Shown: positions 57,972-64,000 of the stretch, piece by piece
How the letters are laid out: each line of letters starts with the position of its first letter
Numbering within the stretch: position 1 is the first letter of the stretch
Assembly (NCBI RefSeq): GCF_010206195.1
Contig: NZ_VIQT01000019.1
Coordinates: 124,697-188,696 of the forward strand
Reading direction: 5' to 3'
From: Anaerotruncus colihominis
GTDB taxonomy: Bacteria > Bacillota > Clostridia > Oscillospirales > Ruminococcaceae
Length of the DNA: 64,000 nt
The notes under the pieces: model-generated
The model's database searches: none
The model's input: only the letters and a program-made list of their open reading frames with translations
What the model was told of the DNA's origin: nothing
Made by a program: the position numbers and the translations under genes

Positions 57972-58994
57972 ATGCGAAATGATATCAACCGTTTGGAGCC
58001 GGAGTCCCAACAGACCTACGAATCGATCCGCAGCTCCATTGTAACAGCGCAGCACAAAATAGCTTCCGCCGTCAATTCCAGTATGGTGATCGCCTACTGG
58101 GAGATCGGGGAGCAGATCCAGCGCGCCTGTGGAGAAAATGACCGTGCGGAATACGGCGCCCGACTGTTGGAATATCTCTCCGAACGGCTCACCGCTGAAT
58201 TTGGCAAGGGGTTCAGCGTCCAAAACCTACGGAATATGCGCCAGTTTTATAACGCTTTCCCAATTCGATACACACTGTGTAGCGAATTGAGTTGGTCCCA
58301 TTACCGGCTTCTGATGCGTGTGCCGGACGAAAGAGCACGGACATTTTATTTGGATGAGTGCGCCAAGTCCGCGTGGAGTGTGCGGCAGCTGGAGCGCCAG
58401 ATCCACACCCTTTTCTACGAGCGCATTTTAGCGAGCCGGGATAAGGGTCCGGTGGCGGCTGAAATCCAAACGTCAGAGCCCAAGCCGGAATATGAAAAGA
58501 TCATCAAGGATCCCTATGTGATGGAGTTCCTCCAGATCCAGCCGGACACCCATGTTTATGAAAGTGATCTGGAACAGGCACTGATCGACCATCTGCAGCA
58601 GTTTTTGTTGGAGCTGGGCCGGGGCTTTTCGTTTGTCTCCCGGCAGAAGCGTTTCACGCTGGATGGCCAGAGCTTCTTTATCGACCTGGTTTTTTATAAC
58701 TATATCTTGAAATGCTTCGTGCTGATTGACCTGAAAACGGATACGCTGACACATCAGGATCTGGGGCAGATGCAGATGTACGTCAACTACTATACGCGGG
58801 AGCTGATGAACGAGGGGGACAATCCTCCAATTGGAATTGTACTCTGCGCCGAGAAGAACGACGCGGTTGTCCGATATACTCTCCCGGAAGGGAATACACA
58901 AATTTTTACATCCAAGTATAAAACCTATCTTCCCACCGAGGAGGAACTGCGCCGGGAACTAAAATTGGAGGGCTTTCAAAAAAGAGAAGATTAA
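57972..58994 (+). CDS. DUF1016/YhcG-type PD-(D/E)XK nuclease
   Basis: A 340-residue protein with both parts of the family. The N-terminal helical domain reads SIVTAQHKIASAVNSSMVIA, then YWEIGEQIQ and FSVQNLRNMRQFYNAF. The C-terminal nuclease domain reads FIDLVFYNYILKCFVLIDLK with the D...(E/D)xK residues in this segment and IGIVLCAEKND. These proteins are PD-(D/E)XK nucleases of unclear role, often in defence or mobile-element settings. The ATG at 57972 follows GGAGG; the frame opens earlier at 57777. It runs opposite to its neighbours and shares its stop codon region with the relaxase gene. Confidence 0.85.
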   Translation: MRNDINRLEPESQQTYESIRSSIVTAQHKIASAVNSSMVIAYWEIGEQIQRACGENDRAEYGARLLEYLSERLTAEFGKGFSVQNLRNMRQFYNAFPIRYTLCSELSWSHYRLLMRVPDERARTFYLDECAKSAWSVRQLERQIHTLFYERILASRDKGPVAAEIQTSEPKPEYEKIIKDPYVMEFLQIQPDTHVYESDLEQALIDHLQQFLLELGRGFSFVSRQKRFTLDGQSFFIDLVFYNYILKCFVLIDLKTDTLTHQDLGQMQMYVNYYTRELMNEGDNPPIGIVLCAEKNDAVVRYTLPEGNTQIFTSKYKTYLPTEEELRRELKLEGFQKRED

Positions 58995-60943
58995 TATTGC
59001 TGCTGCCCGCCTGATTTTAACCCCATCGCCTGCTTCTTTGCTTTGAGCTTTCGCAGCAGCTTGCGGTCAGTGATCTGCGGGATATTGGCAGGGCCGGGTG
59101 GTGACGGCCGGAACAGAGTTCCCAAATGGTGCAGCAGCCGCCCCACCCCTTGGGAAATGGCTGCCTTGCGCCAGTCATCCAGATGCTTCAAAAAATATTT
59201 GGCGTACTCGCTGCCCTGTTCCGCAGACTGGGTAAACCAATAAACCGCCGCCGCCCGGTCTTTTGGTATCTCTTTTCCGAGAAGATACAGCTTGCCCAGC
59301 GTATATTGCGCATACTGGTTATCCTGCCCTGCGGCAGCGGTGAGCAGACGGACAGCTTTCTCCGTGTCCTTTGAAACTTTTTCGCCATCGAGCAGCAGCT
59401 TGGCGAGACGGTACTGCGCGTATTGGTTATTCTGCTCCGCCGCTTTCCGATGCCACCCCGCCGCTTCGGTGAACCGTTCCTGCTGTTCCAGCAGCTTGCC
59501 AAGGGCGTATTCGGAATAGCCGTTGCCTGCCGCCGCCGCCTTATAAAACCACCGCTCGGCAGCTTTTTCATCGGCCTTGACGCCAACGCCATCCAGATAG
59601 GCCTTTCCCAGCAGATGTGCCGCCACAGAGAAGCCTCCGTCATAGAGCTGCTCCAGCTTCGCCAATGCCGCCCGCTTTTCTTCGGGCGGCGTTTCTCCAT
59701 CATAAAGGATTTTCTTAGCCTCGCGGTATCGGGCGGCCTGCCGCCAGAGACGCTGCTCTCCCTTTGGAACTGGGTCGTCCTCCGGTTCGTCTGAGATTTT
59801 CTCACTACGGAAAACAGCAGACAGCTCTCCCAGCCGCACCGCCTCCTGGATGACCATGTTTTTGATCTGTTTAAACTCCTTCTGCCTTGAGAGGGGCAAC
59901 CTCTCCGGTAGATTGTCCCGGTGGGTGCGCAGCACCTCCTCCCGCAGCTCATACCACAGTGCATAGGCTTTTCCCACCTGCGGGATTTGTGCCAGTTTGT
60001 CCACCAGCTCGTCCACCAGCTTTTTGAGCGGGGCCTTGAGATAGCCGTACTGTTTTTTACCGGTGGTGTGGGAGAGCCTTTCCGAGAGCTGCTCCAGCAG
60101 CGGGCCAAGCTGCCCATCTTCCACCGCGCCGGTTTGCATCCGCCCGATGAGTTCTTCCAGTGCGTCCCTTGCAGCCGTTCCCAGTTCGTCTCTACGATGG
60201 GTCTGTTCCCGATAGACGGCGGTCAGCTCCTGCCGGAATATCTCACCCGCTAGCTGGGAGCGGATCTGCGCGATCCCAGCTTTGGTGAGGAATCCCTCCG
60301 AGGGCTTTGCGCTGTAGCAGACCATATGCACATGGGGGTGGTAGCTCTCGTTGTGAAAGGCGGCATACCAACGGAAATCCTGAAACGGAATCTTCATAGC
60401 TTTGGCCATCTCCGGCGCAAAGGAGGTGAGCAGCCGTCTCCAGCTTTCGGCGTTGTCATAGCCGAGCCGGACAGCGTCCTCCCGACGCAGGGAGAGGATG
60501 GGCAGCCACAGATTTCCGGCGTGGTTGGACACCTCCTCCGCTACCTGGGACAGCGCCGGCGGATCTGCGCCGGCGGTAAACAGGCCGTGCGCCCCCAGCT
60601 TCTCGGCGCGGGGGCGGTTGGCGATGTAGTCCAGATACTTTTCCCCACCGGACATCTGGTGCAGATGTTCTTCAACGATCCGGCAGATCAGCTCCGAGGC
60701 ATGGCCTCTGGTGGGCGCCGCACGATAGTCCTCGTACTCGAACATCCCCCGGCTGTCCGGGAAATCCCGCAGCAGGTTTGAGAGCAGCGCTTTCTGTTTT
60801 GACGTTGCGGGGTTGTCTGCATTCTCCGGGCGAACCGGCTCGACGCCCTCCCTGGTGGAGATGTATCGGATATAGTTCTCCCGCCGCGCCGCGTTTTGCG
60901 CGCTGCCCTTGATGTACGGGCACTTGAAGATGAGGCGGGGCAT
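58991..60943 (-). CDS. MobP-like relaxase with C-terminal Sel1 repeats
   Basis: A 650-residue protein with the relaxase pattern of clostridial MobP-type elements: N-terminal RLIFKCPYIKG and YIRYISTREGVEPV, the metal-binding region FHNESYHPHVHMVCYS (HxHxH-like), and a helical middle. The relaxase nicks the oriT and stays attached to the DNA. From about residue 440 the protein continues with at least four Sel1-type repeats (ERFTEAAGWHRKAAEQNNQY and AQYRLAKLLLDGEKVSKDTE), a protein-binding solenoid not usual for small MobA proteins. The C-terminal end abuts the DUF1016 gene tail to tail. Confidence 0.85.
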   Translation of the reverse strand: MPRLIFKCPYIKGSAQNAARRENYIRYISTREGVEPVRPENADNPATSKQKALLSNLLRDFPDSRGMFEYEDYRAAPTRGHASELICRIVEEHLHQMSGGEKYLDYIANRPRAEKLGAHGLFTAGADPPALSQVAEEVSNHAGNLWLPILSLRREDAVRLGYDNAESWRRLLTSFAPEMAKAMKIPFQDFRWYAAFHNESYHPHVHMVCYSAKPSEGFLTKAGIAQIRSQLAGEIFRQELTAVYREQTHRRDELGTAARDALEELIGRMQTGAVEDGQLGPLLEQLSERLSHTTGKKQYGYLKAPLKKLVDELVDKLAQIPQVGKAYALWYELREEVLRTHRDNLPERLPLSRQKEFKQIKNMVIQEAVRLGELSAVFRSEKISDEPEDDPVPKGEQRLWRQAARYREAKKILYDGETPPEEKRAALAKLEQLYDGGFSVAAHLLGKAYLDGVGVKADEKAAERWFYKAAAAGNGYSEYALGKLLEQQERFTEAAGWHRKAAEQNNQYAQYRLAKLLLDGEKVSKDTEKAVRLLTAAAGQDNQYAQYTLGKLYLLGKEIPKDRAAAVYWFTQSAEQGSEYAKYFLKHLDDWRKAAISQGVGRLLHHLGTLFRPSPPGPANIPQITDRKLLRKLKAKKQAMGLKSGGQQQY

Positions 60944-60946
60944 CTG

Positions 60947-61348
60947 TTACAGCCCGTTCTGGTAGTTGACCGCATCCTTGAAGGAGATCCCGCCGTTGGT
61001 GGACTTTACCTCTTGGACACATCTCCCGCGCAGCTTATCCAGCACTGCCGGGTCGATCTCCATCCCCGAGGCCAGCACATGCATCATCATGTCCACCTCC
61101 ACCGCCAGCTTGAAGAGCAGGCGGCAGGTGTGCGTCTCGCTGTCCCGCACCGTCATGCGCAGGGCGGCGGCGAGTTCCGGCGCGAGGATGGAAGCGGCCT
61201 CTGCCGCCTGCAGGCAGCCGCAGTAATGGAGCAGAGCCTGCTCCACAAACTCATTCTGGCTCTGGCAGTTTGTAAGCGGGATCGCCGCTTTGATCTTTTG
61301 ATCTGTTTCCGGTGAAATACGCATCTGAAAGCGGATTTTTTCTTCCAT
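60947..61348 (-). CDS. MobC-like relaxosome accessory protein
   Basis: A 133-residue protein starting with a ribbon-helix-helix-type segment (IRFQMRISPETDQKIKAAIP, then CQSQNEFVEQALLHYCG), followed by a helical tail. MobC-like accessory proteins bind near oriT and help the relaxase melt the nick site. The frame opens at 61501 but ATG 61348 has GGAGG upstream. The relaxase gene starts 3 bases after its stop, so both are translated together. A candidate oriT lies just upstream. Confidence 0.72.
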   Translation of the reverse strand: MEEKIRFQMRISPETDQKIKAAIPLTNCQSQNEFVEQALLHYCGCLQAAEAASILAPELAAALRMTVRDSETHTCRLLFKLAVEVDMMMHVLASGMEIDPAVLDKLRGRCVQEVKSTNGGISFKDAVNYQNGL

Positions 61349-61746
61349 ATCGATTTTCCTCCTGTATGTCGCATTGAAACCCCCTAAAAACTGTGCAGCC
61401 ATGCGGTTTTCCGGCAGGGCCATGCCGCCTTTGATGCCAAATCGCTTTTTGACATGCCACAGAAGCAAGGGACCGTCTATCCCCACAAAGCCGCTGTTCA
61501 TGCGGATTCCCGGCCCGCGTTGCGGGACGGTGTGAGGGACGGTGATGCCGCCGCTTTATCCTGCTGGATTTTCAACCCCTGGGATCACCCCCGTTAGGCG
61601 GGTGATCCTGTCCGAATACCGCGTTCCAAACCTCGGGCACAAAGCGCCGACAGGGCGTTGCCGCGACCGGGTGGGGCAGGGATGCAGCCCGCTGCCCGAC
61701 AGCGGCACACAGGGCGCACAGGCGGCAGCGGCGGGGTATCCGTCTG
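61349..61746. other. Non-coding region with a candidate oriT
   Basis: No supported gene, although a frame continues upstream of the MobC-like start. It holds two inverted repeats: CCCGC/GCGGG near 61513-61526 and GGATCACCC/GGGTGATCC at 61582-61608. Its place just upstream of mob genes suits an origin of transfer. Confidence 0.5.
61582..61608. other. Candidate oriT inverted repeat
   Basis: A 9-bp perfect inverted repeat with a 9-base centre, followed by TGTCCGAATACC. It lies about 235 bases upstream of the MobC-like gene. A nick site cannot be named from sequence alone. Confidence 0.4.
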
Positions 61747-61875
61747 TCAGGTCTGCATGATGTACCCATCCTGCGTGGTTGGTTCCTTTTTCACTGTCTT
61801 TCCCTCAAGTTGCTCAAAACAACATTCGGTGTAAGAGAGGCCGTTTTCCCTTACCACCCGGTCGAGGGCGGCCAT
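61747..61875 (-). CDS. Small protein of the element (42 residues)
   Basis: Begins MAALDRVVRENGLSYTECCF and ends TTQDGYIMQT. In-frame sequence before the ATG reads RTQRFGIEIE, so the gene may start at a non-standard codon up to 12 residues earlier. No convincing ribosome binding site. It lies between DUF6103 and the oriT candidate. Family unknown. Confidence 0.4.
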   Translation of the reverse strand: MAALDRVVRENGLSYTECCFEQLEGKTVKKEPTTQDGYIMQT

Positions 61876-61914
61876 CTCAATTTCGATTCCAAATCGTTGG
61901 GTCCTCAGCAGCTA

Positions 61915-62172
61915 TCACCTCATTCCTGTGACCTTTTCTCCGTCCCTGCCGGTATCGCCGGTGTTTCTGGCCGGCCGCCTGGGACGATCCCTGGCGGGGA
62001 CGGCTTTGCGGTCCAGATACTCCCGCACCGCCTCCGGGACTGTTTGCTCATACAGCTCCCGGAGTGCCTCGTCCATCTTTTTCTGGACGGTGGCATTCTC
62101 CTTTTTCAGCCAGAAAGTCATGGCCTCCAGCTTTTCCTCCTCAATGGAAAGTGTCAGTTCTGTCTTGTTCAC
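61915..62172 (-). CDS. DUF6103-like protein
   Basis: An 85-residue, highly charged helical protein (LSIEEEKLEAMTFWLKKENA, then LRELYEQTVPEAVREYLD). The pattern matches the DUF6103 family found in clostridial conjugative elements, always near the mob genes. It may bind DNA or the relaxase, but no function is established. It lies 23 bases downstream of the 217-residue gene. Confidence 0.6.
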   Translation of the reverse strand: MNKTELTLSIEEEKLEAMTFWLKKENATVQKKMDEALRELYEQTVPEAVREYLDRKAVPARDRPRRPARNTGDTGRDGEKVTGMR

Positions 62173-62195
62173 AATCGCTTTCCTCCTTTTGATTT

Positions 62196-62846
62196 TTACA
62201 GACGGATTTCCATGCCAGCCGTTTCCTCCAGATTTGGACAGCAGGCGGGATCAAACTCGATCCCAATCCCGCCGAAGTCACAGTCGTAAAAGCAGGAAAT
62301 GACCTCTGGTCGTTTGTCCAGCGCGTCAAAAAACAGTTCCCGCCCTTTCTCTGTACTCAGGCCGATCCCAGTCAATTCCTGAAACGCGGCGCGGTCCAGA
62401 TGCCAGCCGCCGTTTTTGGTTTCCAGAAGGCCCTTTTGCACAACGGTTTCCACCGCCTGTTGGCTTAACTCGTTAAGAGACGTATTGCTTTGCGGCTGTG
62501 TCTCTTTGTGTGGATTTTCCGATGGGATGTTTTCTGTTCCAGATAATTTCTGGGGTTCTTCGTCATACCGATGGCGCTGCCACAACTGCAGTTCTTCGCC
62601 GTATAACCAAAAATGGGAAAGCTTACTGACCGCGATACCGTATTGGAAAAGCGAGAGCTGGTCTGTGTTTGCTGCGTAGCTGGTGCGCTTTGCAATATCC
62701 TTGAGCGATGCGCCAGCCTCCAGTTCAGCCTCCATCATTTCCGCCCAGCGTTCCATGTATCTGACTACGATACCGCTGTGGCCGTTTACGCTGTTCTCAT
62801 TCAAAAATGTCTGATATTCCTGTTCCATTCCAGCTTTAATCTTCAT
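62196..62846 (-). CDS. Hypothetical conjugation-module protein, 216 residues
   Basis: A soluble protein. The N-terminal half has MERWAEMMEAELEAGASLKD and IAKRTSYAANTDQLSLFQYG; the C-terminal half ends with GIGIEFDPACCPNLEETAGM. No enzyme motif or membrane segment. The ATG at 62846 is preferred because the in-frame ATG at 62858 would contain the ribosome binding site (GAGGTGG) of the second. It lies between the M23 peptidase gene and DUF6103 and is a regular member of the transfer operon. Confidence 0.65.
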   Translation of the reverse strand: MKIKAGMEQEYQTFLNENSVNGHSGIVVRYMERWAEMMEAELEAGASLKDIAKRTSYAANTDQLSLFQYGIAVSKLSHFWLYGEELQLWQRHRYDEEPQKLSGTENIPSENPHKETQPQSNTSLNELSQQAVETVVQKGLLETKNGGWHLDRAAFQELTGIGLSTEKGRELFFDALDKRPEVISCFYDCDFGGIGIEFDPACCPNLEETAGMEIRL

Positions 62847-62891
62847 AGTCCACCTCATTCAAACGATTGATCTTTGGGGTAACGTGAATCC

Positions 62892-63983
62892 TTATAGATA
62901 GTTTCTCGGGTTCTGCGGCACACCGTCCTGGATCACCTCCAGATGCAGGTGAGGCCCGGTGCTTCTGCCAGTGCTGCCGCTTCTGGCGATGATGTCTCCA
63001 GCCTTCACCTCCTGTCCCTCGGTCACTAGAATTTCAGAACAGTGGGCGTAGAGGGTAACCAGCCCGCCGCCGTGGTCAATGGCCAGATGATACCCATACC
63101 CGGTTTGTTTGTAGCGGACGAACAGCACCCGACCATCCTTCACCGCCCGCACAGGCGTGCCAAGGGGAACCCCCATATCCAGCCCAGTGTGTCCCTCGCT
63201 GCCCGTGCCGGTGGGATTGTTCCGGTACCCAAATTCTGAGGTTACCTTGTCCCGCCATCCATTCTCCAGCGGGCTGACGAATCCCCCCTCAGAGGGAATG
63301 ACGTCCGAGCCGTTTGTCATCTCACCAATCAGGTCATGGGTGCCGTTGCCGCCCTCCAGCGGCATATCCGCGCCCACATCGAAGTTTTGGTAAACCACCC
63401 GCAGGTAGATCTCGGTGATGTTCGTCATATCATCTGGGGTTACAGCTCTCCCGGCGTAAGCGCCCACATTCCGATAGATCGTGGGCAGATCGCTGATAGG
63501 ATAGGCCCGCAGATGAACATAGTCCTCCTCATCTTCCTCCTCTGCTGGGTGAACACATTCCTCATAATAAACAAAGCAGTCCACAAACTCTCTGGCGGCG
63601 GCAAAACGCAGCCGCAGGTGGTCGGAACCAAAATAAAGGGCATAGAAAACAGCCTTGACCCGGTTGGAGTCAAGGCTGTCGCCATCCTCCATCTCTGATT
63701 CGACGTCCGCGATGGCGCTGTCCAGAGAAGCAAAACAGGCGCGCATCTCGGTGATGTAATCCCTGTATTCCCCTGGCATGGCGGCGGGAATGCTGCCGCC
63801 GTAAAAGGTCAGCTCTACCGCCGTGTTGTTATGACGTGCCGTCCCACTGAGCAGGGAACAGATCACAATTACAATCAGGATGAAGGGGGTGAGGATCGCC
63901 GCCAGAAGGACGGCAAGAGCCTTCCAGGTCCGCTTGTCGGTCGCCAGCATGACAGCGGCCTTGATGAGCGCGGGATTTGCCAA
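62892..63983 (-). CDS. M23 peptidoglycan peptidase of the conjugation apparatus
   Basis: A 363-residue protein with one N-terminal membrane helix (ALAVLLAAILTPFILIVIVI), an extracellular middle region, and a C-terminal M23 domain with GHTGLDMGVP (H and D ligands), LYAHCSE and the HxH pair in GPHLHLEV. All ligands are present. Such enzymes open the cell wall locally for the conjugation channel in Gram-positive bacteria. The start is TTG at 63983 with GGAGGTGG upstream. The M23 domain is compact, unlike the split domain of the injection-system effector at 36184. Confidence 0.87.
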   Translation of the reverse strand: MANPALIKAAVMLATDKRTWKALAVLLAAILTPFILIVIVICSLLSGTARHNNTAVELTFYGGSIPAAMPGEYRDYITEMRACFASLDSAIADVESEMEDGDSLDSNRVKAVFYALYFGSDHLRLRFAAAREFVDCFVYYEECVHPAEEEDEEDYVHLRAYPISDLPTIYRNVGAYAGRAVTPDDMTNITEIYLRVVYQNFDVGADMPLEGGNGTHDLIGEMTNGSDVIPSEGGFVSPLENGWRDKVTSEFGYRNNPTGTGSEGHTGLDMGVPLGTPVRAVKDGRVLFVRYKQTGYGYHLAIDHGGGLVTLYAHCSEILVTEGQEVKAGDIIARSGSTGRSTGPHLHLEVIQDGVPQNPRNYL

Positions 63984-64000
63984 GCTGCACCACCTCCATC

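Larger units (their letters stand above)
18540..64000. mobile_element. Integrative and conjugative element (right end outside the window)
   Basis: The region starts with three serine recombinase genes reading toward its left edge and ends, as far as seen, in a conjugation module (relaxase, MobC-like, VirD4/TraG, primase, M23 peptidase). The contractile injection locus and a DUF1016 nuclease lie between. Attachment sites could not be located because the right end and an empty site are not available. The left edge is placed just beyond the recombinase stop by inference. Confidence 0.65.

Overview
The window looks like chromosome from a low-GC Gram-positive gut-type bacterium (class Clostridia, probably Oscillospirales-like) carrying a large integrative and conjugative element (ICE). 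The evidence is strong AGGAGG-type ribosome binding sites, a sigma-54 gene, many lipobox lipoproteins with no outer-membrane genes, clusters of large serine recombinases, and a MobP-like relaxase/VirD4/M23 conjugation set typical of Clostridia. No rRNA, convincing tRNA or CRISPR array was seen.

Layout. 1-6.2 kb is GC-rich backbone: the tail of an FAD-linked oxidase, a FUSC-like membrane protein fused to a HAD domain, a lipoprotein, rpoN and glutamine-dependent nadE. 6.2-13 kb is an insertion scar zone: fragments of a permease, a phage antirepressor, an XRE repressor and a KilA-N protein, several intact small XRE regulators, a heptad-repeat coiled-coil protein, a probable type I toxin-antitoxin pair with convergent promoters, a solitary HipA-like kinase, a low-molecular-weight phosphatase and a DUF1016-like gene. 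13.3-18.4 kb is a type III restriction-modification pair (res, mod) bracketed by two copies of a DUF1016-like tail.

18.5-64 kb reads as one ICE, with its right end beyond the window. Its left part holds three serine-recombinase genes (one with a frameshift in an A7 tract), a MazF/PemK toxin and a sigma-70-like factor. Its right part (54-64 kb) holds a relaxosome and coupling module: VirD4/TraG ATPase, toprim primase, Sel1-repeat relaxase, a MobC-like protein, a candidate oriT, DUF6103 and an M23 peptidase. A DUF1016 nuclease gene is wedged into it.

Between these lies the most interesting part, 24.7-53.5 kb, about 25 genes on the minus strand. I interpret it as a contractile injection system of a divergent, T6SS-like kind. 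The order is a VWA membrane protein, a 728-residue candidate fused sheath, two tube-like (Hcp-like) proteins, a terminator-like hairpin, a J-domain protein, three FHA proteins, two PP2C-type proteins, an Hsp70-like ATPase, candidate baseplate proteins, a DUF1795-like adaptor, a split-M23 effector with duplicated lipoprotein immunity candidates, two VgrG-like spikes, and a PAAR-like (DUF4280-type) tip fused to an M23 peptidase. After these come more lipoproteins and decayed effector fragments. No ClpV-type ATPase, TssJLM membrane complex or Ser/Thr kinase gene is visible. The working model is that FHA/phosphatase and chaperone-like proteins control assembly, the spike delivers peptidoglycan hydrolases, and surface lipoproteins protect the producer. 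Function is inferred from motifs and context; no homology search was run.
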